From NCBI RefSeq assembly GCF_000717995.1, contig NZ_JODM01000001.1:744001-808000 (forward strand): a stretch of DNA of 64,000 nt, in the 5' to 3' direction. The position numbers were made by a program, and so were the translations under genes. The stretch is from Streptomyces violaceorubidus. GTDB taxonomy: Bacteria; Actinomycetota; Actinomycetes; Streptomycetales; Streptomycetaceae. Under the pieces are notes generated by a model. That model was not told where the DNA came from. It saw only the letters and a program-made list of their open reading frames with translations, and searched no databases. This document shows, one piece after another, positions 16,185 through 24,464 of this stretch. Position 1 is the first letter of the stretch. Each line of letters opens with the position of its first letter.

Positions 16185-16218
16185 GGTGGCGCGATGGACA
16201 ACCGTCCATCGCGCCACC
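16185..16218. promoter_or_regulatory. Perfect 15-bp inverted repeat ahead of the polysaccharide cassette
   Basis: GGTGGCGCGATGGAC (16185-16199) and GTCCATCGCGCCACC (16204-16218) form a perfect dyad with a 4-base loop, 80 bp before the glycosyltransferase start and 103 bp after the DUF3152 stop. It could be a terminator of the upstream operon or an operator for the cassette. TTTT precedes it rather than follows it on the plus strand. Confidence 0.55.
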
Positions 16219-16298
16219 TCCTTGTCCGCATACGTTCTTCCCGCTGCGAGCCGCCGGGCCAACGGCGGCTCCCCAAACGGGAGATCGGGGGTGCGCGC

Positions 16299-18050
16299 GT
16301 GCGCATCGGACTGCTTACGGAGGGTGGCTATCCGTATGTGAGCGGTGAGGCCGGACTCTGGTGCGACCGGCTCGTACGCGGCCTGGAGCGGCACGAGTTC
16401 GACATCTACGCGCTCAGCCGGAGCGAGCGCGAGGAGGCCGCGGGCTGGGTCCCGCTGCCGCCGCAGGTCGGCCGGGTGCGCACCGCCCCGCTGTGGGAAT
16501 CCGTGGACGACGGAATCGTCCACGGACGGCGCGCGCGCCGGCGCTTCGCCGAGTGCTACGGCGAGTTGGCCACGGCCCTGTGCGCCGGGGGCCCCGGGAT
16601 GGCCTCCGGGGGGCCGGAGGGAGAGCCTGAAGGGCAGTCGGCCCTTGAGGCGGACCGTTTCGCCAGTGCGCTGTACGGCCTTGCCGACCTCGCCCGCGAC
16701 GAAGGCGGACTGCCCGGCGCACTCCGCTCGGAGACCGCCGTACGCGCTCTGGAACGCGCCTGTCGCGCGCCCGGCGCCCACCGCTCCGCGCGCGAGGCGC
16801 GGGTCCCCGATCTGCTGACCGTCGCCGCGCGCCTGGAGCGCGCCCTGCGCCCCCTGTCCCTCGACTGGTACGAGGACGACGACCTCGGCTCGGTGGACCT
16901 GTGCCACGCGGCCTCCGGCGGTACGGCCGCCCTTCCGGGCCTGCTCGCCCGGCACTTCTGCGACGTGCCGCTGCTGGTGACCGAGTACGGCGTGCGGCTG
17001 CGGACGCACTACCTGACGGAACCCGATTCCTCGCCCGCGATACGGTCGCTGCTCGCCGCCTTCCACGGCCGGCTGGCCGCCGAGACCTACCGGCGCGCGG
17101 CCGTGATCACCCCCGGCAACACGCACGCCCGGCGCTGGCAGGAGCGCTGTGGCGCCGACCGCGCCAAGCTGCGCACGGTCCACCCCGGCATGGACGCGGC
17201 CCCGTTCGCCGAGGCGGGGGAGTCCCCTGAGTGCGCCGACCCGCAGACCATCGTCTGGGTCGGCCGTGTCGAGCCGGCCAAGGACCTGGTCTCGCTGCTG
17301 CACGCCTTCGCCGAGATCCGCAGGGCGGAGCCCGGCTCGCGGCTCAGGATCGTCGGAGCGCCCTCGGGCCCCGAGGGCGCCGCCTACCTGGCCCACTGCA
17401 AGGCGCTGGCCGCGCAGCTGTTCCCCGACGAGGCCGACGGTCCGCACTCCGTCGGCCGAAACCCGGTCTCCTTCGAGGAGACCGGCGGTCCCGAGCTCCC
17501 CTCCCGCGCCGACGCGTACGCCTCGGGCGCCCTGGTGGTGCTCTCCAGCGTCGTCGAAGGCTTCCCGGCCGGGCTCGTCGAGGCCATGTTCTGCGGCCGC
17601 GCGACGGTGTCCACGGACGTCGGCGCGGTGGTGGAGGCCATCGGCGGCACCGGGCTCGTCGTGCCCCCGCGCAATCCGCGGGCGCTCGCCGAGGCATGCG
17701 TCGCGCTGCTGCGCGATCCGGAGCGTCGCGACCGGCTGGGCGCCGCCGCCCGCGCCCGGGCACTGGAGCTGTTCACCGTCGAGCAGAACATCGCGGCATT
17801 TCACGGCATTTACCTGGAGATCCTCTCGCGCGCACCGGCACGCCGCGTCCTTCTCGACGACACCGGCGCACCTCTGCCCTTCGGCGTCCCCGCCGAGGCC
17901 CACGTCCCCGGTCGCTGGAGCCACCCGACGGCCCGTGTCGTGGCCAGGGGAGGTCCCGGAACGGCCCGGAGCAGCCCCGGTTGGGCGACGGAGACCCATC
18001 CGGTCCGGGCGAGCACGTCCGTTTCGGCGGGCGAGGGGGCGGTCCGATGA
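16299..18050 (+). CDS. PelF-like GT4 glycosyltransferase (DUF3492 type)
   Basis: 583 aa. It opens RIGLLTEGGYPYVSGEAGLW, very like the N-terminus of PelF/DUF3492 enzymes, and VTEYGVRLRTHYL (residue ~228) matches their TEHG loop. The C-terminal half is a GT4 Rossmann domain: WVGRVEPAKDL (~320) and the E-x7-E region SVVEGFPAGLVEAMFCG (~415-431). PelF uses UDP-sugars to polymerise Pel or related galactosaminoglycan in the cytoplasm. GTG 16299 lies eight bases after GGGGG. The stop overlaps the next start (ATGA). The last 60 residues are low-complexity and absent from typical PelF. Confidence 0.8.
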   Translation: MRIGLLTEGGYPYVSGEAGLWCDRLVRGLERHEFDIYALSRSEREEAAGWVPLPPQVGRVRTAPLWESVDDGIVHGRRARRRFAECYGELATALCAGGPGMASGGPEGEPEGQSALEADRFASALYGLADLARDEGGLPGALRSETAVRALERACRAPGAHRSAREARVPDLLTVAARLERALRPLSLDWYEDDDLGSVDLCHAASGGTAALPGLLARHFCDVPLLVTEYGVRLRTHYLTEPDSSPAIRSLLAAFHGRLAAETYRRAAVITPGNTHARRWQERCGADRAKLRTVHPGMDAAPFAEAGESPECADPQTIVWVGRVEPAKDLVSLLHAFAEIRRAEPGSRLRIVGAPSGPEGAAYLAHCKALAAQLFPDEADGPHSVGRNPVSFEETGGPELPSRADAYASGALVVLSSVVEGFPAGLVEAMFCGRATVSTDVGAVVEAIGGTGLVVPPRNPRALAEACVALLRDPERRDRLGAAARARALELFTVEQNIAAFHGIYLEILSRAPARRVLLDDTGAPLPFGVPAEAHVPGRWSHPTARVVARGGPGTARSSPGWATETHPVRASTSVSAGEGAVR

Positions 18051-19561
18051 GCGGCCTCGGTGAACTGGACCGGCCCGAGACCCCGCGCAGCCCGGGCGCC
18101 TGGGACGAACGCTCACGGTCCTCCCTGGCCGACGGGGCCGACGGTATTGGCGGGGCCGGCGGCGCCGATGCGGCCCTCGACGCGCGGGAGGGTGAGGGGG
18201 GCGGTGGGCGCCCGTTGGCGTTCGGGGGCCCGGTGGAGGGCCGGAGCCCGGAGGAGGGCGTGCGGCCTCGTGGAGAGGCGGCCGGTCGTCCCGATGCGAG
18301 TCGTGAAGGCGCGGATCGTCCAGGTGCGGGTCGTGAAGGTGCCAGATGTGAAGGTGCCAGATGTGAAGGTGCCAGACGTGAAGGTGCCAGTCGTGAAGGT
18401 GCGGGTCGGGCAGTGGGTGTCGCCGTCGGGGAGGCGCGCGACGGCAGCAGGCAGTCACCGTCCGCGTCCGCCGTACGCCGTTCCGCCGCGGACCCCGTGA
18501 AGGGGTTGCTGCACCGGCACCGCGAACTGTGCGAACGCGCCGTAGACCCACTGGAGATCGCGGCGGGCCTGGAGGCACACGGTGTCACCGACCGGACCGC
18601 CGCGCGCTTCCGTCACCGTGACGTGTTCTCCCTCGCGGAGGAGATGTACGCCCGTGTCCCGCGCGACCGCGACACCTCTGCGCCCGCCGAGGACACGCCT
18701 GCCCCCCGGCCGCGCGGACCACGCGCCGCCGGGGTGGTGCTCGCCCTGTTGCCCGGTGCGCTGTGCGCCGCCGCCGCGGCCGGACTGCGCCTGACCGAGG
18801 GCCGACCGCGCCTGATCGTGGCCGTCGTCGGCGTCCTCGCGGTGTCCCTGGCCCTGGGGGCGGCATTGCGGCGCGGGCCGCTGAGCGCCGCCACGCGCAC
18901 CACCAGCACCTGGACCTGCTGGCTCGTCGGCTACGCCCTCCTCGGCGACGGACTCCTGAACGCCGCCGTCAGCGGTGGTCCCGACGGTCTGCCCGACGGC
19001 ACCGCCGACGGTCCCTGGCCCGTCACCGTCGTCCCCGTCCTGGCGCTCGCGCTGTCCTACGCCCCCGCGGCCGGGTGCGCCCACCTCTTCGCCGCGGGCG
19101 CCCGCGGCAAGCTGACGTCCAGCCGGGGCCTGGCCGACTTCTCCGCCGCCGTACGCCCCCTGCTGGTCGGGGCGTTCGCCCTGTACCTGGGGGCCCTCGC
19201 GGGTCTGCTCGCGCTGACCGGCGCCGTACTCGGAGAGCCCGCCGGGCTCTCCGAGGGCCTCGGCCTCGGGGCCCTGCTGCTGCTTGCCCGGCTGCTCATC
19301 GTGCACGGACACGCCCACGCCCCCACGCTCGTCCTCTCCGCCGCGGCCGCCGCGGAGGCGGTCGCGGCGGCCACGCTCTTCGCCGGCCGCCTCCCCGGCT
19401 GCGGCTTCCTGGCCGCCCCCGTGGAGGCCCTGATCGCCGTCTGGGGCCCGGCCGGTGTCCCGACGGCCGTCTGCGGCCTCGGCGCCCTGGCCCTCCTGGT
19501 CCACGCGTGTCGCCGCCTGACCAGGGCGTCGGCCCACGCCTCGACGGGACGAACGCGGTGA
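18047..19561 (+). CDS. Polytopic membrane protein of the polysaccharide cassette
   Basis: 504 aa. Residues 1-150 are low-complexity (Gly, Arg, Glu) and contain the 15-bp tandem repeat. A short soluble helical region (LLHRHRELCERAVDPLEIAAGL, residue ~150) follows, then about eight membrane helices from residue ~227 to the end. Its ATG overlaps the glycosyltransferase stop, so the two are translationally coupled. By position it should be the membrane partner for polymer export, in the role of PelG or PelE, but I see no clear sequence match and this is inference only. Confidence 0.7.
   Translation: MSGLGELDRPETPRSPGAWDERSRSSLADGADGIGGAGGADAALDAREGEGGGGRPLAFGGPVEGRSPEEGVRPRGEAAGRPDASREGADRPGAGREGARCEGARCEGARREGASREGAGRAVGVAVGEARDGSRQSPSASAVRRSAADPVKGLLHRHRELCERAVDPLEIAAGLEAHGVTDRTAARFRHRDVFSLAEEMYARVPRDRDTSAPAEDTPAPRPRGPRAAGVVLALLPGALCAAAAAGLRLTEGRPRLIVAVVGVLAVSLALGAALRRGPLSAATRTTSTWTCWLVGYALLGDGLLNAAVSGGPDGLPDGTADGPWPVTVVPVLALALSYAPAAGCAHLFAAGARGKLTSSRGLADFSAAVRPLLVGAFALYLGALAGLLALTGAVLGEPAGLSEGLGLGALLLLARLLIVHGHAHAPTLVLSAAAAAEAVAAATLFAGRLPGCGFLAAPVEALIAVWGPAGVPTAVCGLGALALLVHACRRLTRASAHASTGRTR
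18303..18407 (+). repeat. Seven 15-bp tandem repeats inside the membrane protein gene
   Basis: Seven units of 15 bp with consensus GTGAAGGTGCCAGAT. Units three to five are identical but for the last base. They encode repeats of the five-residue type E-G-A-R-C/R/S. Because 15 is divisible by three, copy-number change would keep the frame. Confidence 0.85.
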
Positions 19562-19628
19562 GCGCGCGCCCGGACAGCCCTTCGCACGCCCCCCAACACC
19601 CTCGCATCACCCTTGAAGGAGCCCCCAG

Positions 19629-19676
19629 ATGACCACCTCCCGACCCGACGCCTCGGCACCGGGAGCCGCCCGATGA
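19629..19676 (+). CDS. 15-codon micro-ORF coupled to the epimerase
   Basis: ATG 19629 has GGAG seven bases upstream and encodes MTTSRPDASAPGAAR, with its TGA overlapping the epimerase ATG (CGATGAG). This is a typical coupling arrangement. The epimerase also has its own GGGAG. It may be a leader peptide or chance. It was too short for automatic gene finding. Confidence 0.35.
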   Translation: MTTSRPDASAPGAAR

Positions 19677-20731
19677 GAGTCCTGCTGATCGGAGCCAACG
19701 GCTACATCGGCCGCTTCGTCGCCGACCGTCTGCTCGCCGACCCCGCCGTCCAGCTCACCGCCCTCGGCCGGGGCGACGACGCCGACGTCCGCTTCGACCT
19801 CGCCACCGGAAGCCCCGGCGCCCTCACCCGCTTCCTCGACGCGGTCCATCCCGGAGTGGTCGTCAACTGCGCGGGCGCCACCCGGGGCGGCGCCCGCGAA
19901 CTCACCCGGCACAACACCGTCGCCGTCGCCACCGTCTGCGAAGCCCTGCGCCGCAGCGGCTGCGGCGCCCGCCTGGTGCAGGTCGGCTGCAGCGCCGAGT
20001 ACGGCCCCAGCCAGCCCGGCTCCTCGACCGCGGAGGACGCCGTGCCCCGCCCCGGCGGCCCCTACGGCGTCAGCAAACTCGCCGCGACCGAACTCGTCCT
20101 CGGCTCCGGTCTTGACGCCGTCGTCCTGCGGGTCTTCTCGCCCGCGGGGCCCGGCACGCCCGCCGGTTCCCCGCTGGGCCGGCTCGCCGAGGCGATGCGC
20201 CGGGCGATGCAGTCCGGCGACGGCGAGCTGCGGCTCGGCGGTCTCGGCGCCCAGCGGGACTTCATCGACGTCCGTGACGTCGCCCGCGCGGTGCACGCCG
20301 CCTCGCTCTCCGCCGCCCAGGGCGTCATCAACATCGGCTCCGGCCGCGCCGTCCGGCTGCGCGACGCCGCCGCCACCCTCGCCCGGGTCGCCGGGTACGG
20401 CGGCTCCCTGCACGAACTCGACGGCCCTCCGGGCGCGCTGCGGCCCACCATCGGCCACCCCCGTACGGAGTCCGTCGGCCACCGCGTCGACGCCCTCGGT
20501 CACCACCGGACCGACGCCCTCGGCCATCACCGCCCGGACCCCCTCGCAAGCCGGGGCGAGCGCGCCGACTCCGAGCACCCGGCACCGGCCCCCCACCCGT
20601 ACCCCGACGGCTGCGGCAGCTGGCAGCAGGCCGACGTGCGCACCGCACGCGACCGGCTCGGCTGGCGGCCCCGGATCGCCCTCGAAGAGTCCCTCGCCGA
20701 CATCTGGATGGAGGCGGCATGTCGTATCTGA
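19673..20731 (+). CDS. NAD-dependent epimerase/dehydratase (extended SDR)
   Basis: 352 aa. The N-terminal Rossmann motif is GANGYIG (residues 7-13), YGVSK (residue ~131) is the catalytic Tyr-x-x-x-Lys, and RDFIDVRDVA (~201) matches UDP-sugar epimerases. In a Pel-like cassette it would supply UDP-GalNAc or a similar sugar, as PelX does. Residues ~262-300 are an unusual His/Asp-rich repeat (DALGHH units) that interrupts the C-terminal domain. The start is ATG 19673 with GGGAG seven bases upstream. The 3' end overlaps the next gene by 13 bp. Confidence 0.82.
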   Translation: MRVLLIGANGYIGRFVADRLLADPAVQLTALGRGDDADVRFDLATGSPGALTRFLDAVHPGVVVNCAGATRGGARELTRHNTVAVATVCEALRRSGCGARLVQVGCSAEYGPSQPGSSTAEDAVPRPGGPYGVSKLAATELVLGSGLDAVVLRVFSPAGPGTPAGSPLGRLAEAMRRAMQSGDGELRLGGLGAQRDFIDVRDVARAVHAASLSAAQGVINIGSGRAVRLRDAAATLARVAGYGGSLHELDGPPGALRPTIGHPRTESVGHRVDALGHHRTDALGHHRPDPLASRGERADSEHPAPAPHPYPDGCGSWQQADVRTARDRLGWRPRIALEESLADIWMEAACRI

Positions 20732-21468
20732 CCAGCGCCAGGGCAGGCGTCGCGAGCACCGGCGTCCGCACCGGTCTCGGTGTCCCGGGGCTGGCCCACC
20801 CACTCGTCGCTCCCGACGAGTGGGCCGCTCTCACCCGGCCGGGCACCCCGCTGCACTGGGTCGTCCTCAACATCGACGACGGTCCCGGGGCGCACCCGGA
20901 TCCGCGGTGCCTGGAGGCCGCCGGGCGCCTGCGCAACGCCGGCGTCCGCGTCCTCGGCCACCTCGACACCGCGTACGGCGCCCGGGGCTTCGGCGAGCAG
21001 ATCTCCGACGCCCACCGGTACCTCGACTGGTACCAGGTCGACGGATTCCTCCTCGCCCGTTGCCCGTCCGACCGGGCCGCCCTCCCCGAGGTCCGCCGCA
21101 CGGTCACCACCCTCCGGACGATCCGTGACGCTGCCCACATCGTCCTCGGCCACGGCACCCATCCCTGCCCCGGCTACGCCGAGAACGCCGACCAGCTCGT
21201 CACCTTTTCGGGCACCTGGGCCGACTACCGGTGGTCCCAGGCGGCCGAGTGGAGCGCGGACTATCCGCCCGAGCGTTTCTGCCACTTCGTGCACGGCCTG
21301 CCGCGCGGGCACATGGAGGAAGCGCTGCGCATCGCCCGGTGGCAGGGAGCCGCGACGATCTGCTTCACCGACCGCACGGACGGCGGTGGCCGAGCCGACA
21401 CCTGGGAGACGATGCCCGGCTACTGGGACGAAATCGTCTCGCGAGTCGGGACGGGTGTCTCGGAATGA
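20719..21468 (+). CDS. Spherulin-4 family (PelA/Sph3-like) hydrolase
   Basis: 249 aa with a TIM-barrel-like pattern. The parts LHWVVLNIDDGPG (residue ~44), VRVLGHLDTAYG (~76) and YLDWYQVDGFLLARC (~101) follow the spherulation-specific family 4, which includes Sph3 and the glycosidase domain of PelA. These cut partly de-acetylated GalNAc polymers. The usual GIFxDE acidic pair is replaced here by GFLLAR, so activity is uncertain. No signal peptide is seen, unlike PelA. It overlaps the epimerase by 13 bp and closes the cassette. Confidence 0.78.
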   Translation: MSYLTSARAGVASTGVRTGLGVPGLAHPLVAPDEWAALTRPGTPLHWVVLNIDDGPGAHPDPRCLEAAGRLRNAGVRVLGHLDTAYGARGFGEQISDAHRYLDWYQVDGFLLARCPSDRAALPEVRRTVTTLRTIRDAAHIVLGHGTHPCPGYAENADQLVTFSGTWADYRWSQAAEWSADYPPERFCHFVHGLPRGHMEEALRIARWQGAATICFTDRTDGGGRADTWETMPGYWDEIVSRVGTGVSE

Positions 21469-21531
21469 AAAAGGCCGTGGCAGTGTTACTTGCAGAACAA
21501 CCGTAATCACTGACCGACCAACGGAGTCCCC

Positions 21532-22710
21532 GTGTCGCTGCCACCCCTGGTCGAGCCGGCCGCCGAGCTCACCGTAGACGAGGTCCGCAGGTACTCCCGC
21601 CACCTGATCATCCCCGACGTGGGGATGGACGGGCAGAAGCGGCTGAAGAACGCCAAGGTGCTCGCCGTGGGCGCGGGCGGCCTCGGCTCGCCGACCCTGA
21701 TGTACCTGGCGGCAGCCGGTGTCGGCACGCTCGGCATCATCGAGTTCGACGAGGTCGACGAGTCGAACCTGCAGCGGCAGATCATCCACAGCCAGGCCGA
21801 CATCGGCCGGCCCAAGGCCGAGTCCGCCCGTGACACGGTCAAGGGCATCAACCCGTACGTGGACGTGGTCCTTCACCAGGAGCGGCTCGAGGCCGACAAC
21901 GTGATGGACATCTTCAGCCAGTACGACCTGATCGTCGACGGTACGGACAACTTCGCGACCCGCTACCTGGTCAACGATGCCTGCGTGCTGCTGAACAAGC
22001 CCTACGTCTGGGGCTCGATCTACCGCTTCGACGGCCAGGCCTCCGTCTTCTGGTCCGAGCACGGTCCCTGCTACCGCTGCCTCTACCCGGAGCCCCCGCC
22101 CCCCGGCATGGTCCCCTCCTGCGCCGAGGGCGGCGTGCTGGGCGTGCTGTGCGCGTCCATCGGCTCCATCCAGACCAACGAGGCCATCAAGCTCCTCGCG
22201 GGCATCGGCGAGCCGCTGGTCGGCCGCCTGATGATCTACGACGCCCTGGAGATGACGTACCGCCAGGTCAGGGTCCGCAAGGACCCGAACTGCGCGGTCT
22301 GCGGCGAGAACCCGACCGTCACCGAGCTCATCGACTACGAGGCCTTCTGCGGCGTCGTGTCCGAGGAGGCCCAGGCGGCGGCAGCCGACTCCACGATCAC
22401 TCCCAAGCAGCTCAAGGAGTGGATCGACGACGGCGAGAACATCGAACTCATCGACGTCCGCGAGCCGAACGAGTTCGAGATCGTCTCCATCCCGGGCGCC
22501 CGGCTGATCCCGAAGAACGAGTTCCTCATGGGCTCGGCCCTGGAGAGCCTTCCGCAGGACAAGAAGATCGTCTTGAACTGCAAGACGGGTGTCCGCAGTG
22601 CGGAAGTCCTCGCGGTCCTCAAGTCCGCCGGCTTCTCGGACGCCGTCCACGTCGGCGGCGGCGTGATCGGCTGGGTCAACCAGATCGAGCCGGAGAAGCC
22701 CGTCTACTGA
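21532..22710 (+). CDS. moeZ: MoeZ: adenylyltransferase/sulfurtransferase
   Basis: 392 aa. Residues ~15-270 are a ThiF/MoeB E1-like domain with ATP motif GAGGLGSP (residues 46-53) and two Cys pairs (CYRCLYP, CAVCGEN) for zinc. Residues ~290-390 are a rhodanese domain with active-site CKTGVRS. The family adenylates and thiocarboxylates small sulfur carriers such as CysO, MoaD and ThiS for cysteine, molybdopterin and thiamine thiolation. GTG 21532 has GGAG nearby. It occupies the place of M. tuberculosis Rv3206c. A hairpin terminator follows. moaE lies 39 kb downstream. Confidence 0.92.
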   Translation: MSLPPLVEPAAELTVDEVRRYSRHLIIPDVGMDGQKRLKNAKVLAVGAGGLGSPTLMYLAAAGVGTLGIIEFDEVDESNLQRQIIHSQADIGRPKAESARDTVKGINPYVDVVLHQERLEADNVMDIFSQYDLIVDGTDNFATRYLVNDACVLLNKPYVWGSIYRFDGQASVFWSEHGPCYRCLYPEPPPPGMVPSCAEGGVLGVLCASIGSIQTNEAIKLLAGIGEPLVGRLMIYDALEMTYRQVRVRKDPNCAVCGENPTVTELIDYEAFCGVVSEEAQAAAADSTITPKQLKEWIDDGENIELIDVREPNEFEIVSIPGARLIPKNEFLMGSALESLPQDKKIVLNCKTGVRSAEVLAVLKSAGFSDAVHVGGGVIGWVNQIEPEKPVY

Positions 22711-22735
22711 CCGGTCCCCGGACCCGCTTCCCGGA

Positions 22736-22778
22736 CGGCGGGGGTTTCGCGCACCGTGGGTGCTCGAAGCCCCCGCCG
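22736..22778. terminator. Terminator between moeZ and the convergent peptidase gene
   Basis: CGGCGGGGGTTTCG pairs with CGAAGCCCCCGCCG, with one mismatch, around a 15-base loop. It lies between two convergent stop codons and can serve both genes. Confidence 0.75.
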
Positions 22779-22781
22779 CCG

Positions 22782-24323
22782 TCATGAGCAGACCTTGCCG
22801 TCCTTCGGTACCGTCCCCTTCAACAGGTAGGCGTCCACCGCGGAGTCGACACAGTCGCTCCCGCTCCCGTACGCGCCGTGTCCCTCGCCCTTCCAGGTCA
22901 GCACCACGCCGACGTCCTTGCCCAGCTCGTCCGCCATTCTGCGGGCGCCCTCGTAGGGCGTGGCCGGGTCGCCCGTGTTGCCGACGACCAGGATCGGGGC
23001 CGCGCCGGGTGCGCTCACCTCCGGCGTCTCGTGCTGACCGGCCACCGGCCAGTCGTGGCACCATCCGGCGGTGTCCCAGCCGAGGAACGCGCCGAAGACG
23101 GGCGAGACCTTCTCGAACCTCGGCAGCAGCTTCTTCGTCTCCTCCGCGGTCGGCCGCTGCTTGTCGTCCAGGCACGATATGACCCGTTGCGAGTGGGTCG
23201 TCGTGCCGTAGCGCCCCGAGGGGTCACGCTCGTTGTAGCCGTCGGCGAGCGCCAGCAGCTCCGAGCCGTCGCCCTCCTCGGCCGCCTCCAGCGCACTGGT
23301 CAGGGACGGCCAGCCGCTCTCGCTGTACAGCGGCAGCACGATCCCGGTCAGCGCGAGGGTCTGCGTCAGCTTGCGTCCCGACGACGAGGTCGGCAGCGGC
23401 TCCGCGTCCAGGCGCTCCAGCAGGTCGGCGATCTTCCGGGACCCCTCCGCGGGATCCTGGCCGGTCGACTTCAGGTAGTCGTCCAGCGCGCGCTGGAAGC
23501 CCCTGGCCTGGTTCTCGGCGTGGCCCATCGTGTCGGCACCCGGGTCGACCACGGCGTCCAGGATCACGCGTCCCACGTGCTGGGGGAACAGGTGGGCGTA
23601 GACGCCGCCGAGTTCGGTGCCGTAGGAGATGCCGAAGTAGTGCATCTTCTCGTCGCCCAGGACGTGCCGCATCAGGTCCATGTCGCGAGCGGTGTCCGTG
23701 GTCGAGACGTGCTCCATGAGCTTGCCGGCGGCCTTCTGGCAGCCCTTGCCGAAGTCCGCGGCGTCCTTCAGGTAGGCCTGCTCCTCGGCCGGGGTGTCCG
23801 GCGTGGAGTCCACCGACTCGGCGGCCTCGATCGCCTCGTCGGTGCGGCAGCGGACGCCCTCGCTGGCGGCCACCCCTCGCGGGTCCCAGCTCACCAGGTC
23901 GTACCGCTCGTGCAAGGAGGAGACGGTGTCGGCGTAGGACGGCATCGTGGAGACGCCGGAACCGCCGGGGCCGCCGAAGTTGAACAGCAGGGAGCCGATG
24001 CGGTCGTCCCCGCTGGCCCGGGACCGGATCAGCGCGAGGTCGATCGTCTCGCCGTCCGGGTCGGACCAGTCCAGCGGTGCCTTGAGCGTGGCGCATCGCC
24101 AGTCGCCGTCCGGAGCCGGGGCGTCGGCGGTGCCCTTGCAACGGGCCCAGTCCAGCGTCTGGGACGCCAGCTCTTCCGGCACTCCGGACGGGGCCGTCGC
24201 CGAAGGCGCCGCGCTGCTCCTGCCCCCGTCGTCCTTGTCCTTGTCGGACGAGCCGCCGCCGCACCCCGCTGTCAGCAGTGCGGCGGCGGCCGTCAGAGCC
24301 GTCCACCGGACGAGACGCGCCAT
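22782..24323 (-). CDS. Secreted lipoprotein alpha/beta hydrolase, SlpD/SlpE-like (S33 tripeptidyl aminopeptidase family)
   Basis: 513 aa. A signal peptide with lipobox LLTAGC (Cys ~20) points to a surface lipoprotein. LFNFGGPGGSG (residue ~110) is the conserved oxyanion part, and YFGISYGTELGG (~225) holds the nucleophile elbow GISYG with Ser. The C-terminal TAP-like part PILVVGNTGDPATPYEGA carries the Asp, and GHGAYG the His. Homologues in Streptomyces (Tap, SlpD, SlpE) remove tripeptides from secreted proteins. The start is ATG 24323. A paralogue of nearly equal length lies 141 bp upstream. Confidence 0.88.
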   Translation of the reverse strand: MARLVRWTALTAAAALLTAGCGGGSSDKDKDDGGRSSAAPSATAPSGVPEELASQTLDWARCKGTADAPAPDGDWRCATLKAPLDWSDPDGETIDLALIRSRASGDDRIGSLLFNFGGPGGSGVSTMPSYADTVSSLHERYDLVSWDPRGVAASEGVRCRTDEAIEAAESVDSTPDTPAEEQAYLKDAADFGKGCQKAAGKLMEHVSTTDTARDMDLMRHVLGDEKMHYFGISYGTELGGVYAHLFPQHVGRVILDAVVDPGADTMGHAENQARGFQRALDDYLKSTGQDPAEGSRKIADLLERLDAEPLPTSSSGRKLTQTLALTGIVLPLYSESGWPSLTSALEAAEEGDGSELLALADGYNERDPSGRYGTTTHSQRVISCLDDKQRPTAEETKKLLPRFEKVSPVFGAFLGWDTAGWCHDWPVAGQHETPEVSAPGAAPILVVGNTGDPATPYEGARRMADELGKDVGVVLTWKGEGHGAYGSGSDCVDSAVDAYLLKGTVPKDGKVCS

Positions 24324-24464
24324 GTCCTCTCCCCCCTGGCAAGCCGTCCGCGCCGTGCGGCGGATGGCGTTCCTGCCATGGTAGGTGGCGCGGGCAGCGC
24401 CTGCCGACGCCTGTGGATAACGCTCTGACCTGCCGGTTCGCCCGACCCGTCGTGCCGTCCCCGA

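Noticed and set aside
20527..23175. Minus-strand frame of 882 codons opposite the spherulin and moeZ genes
   Set aside because: Antisense shadow over clear moeZ and hydrolase genes. Composition is repetitive, with no recognisable domain.
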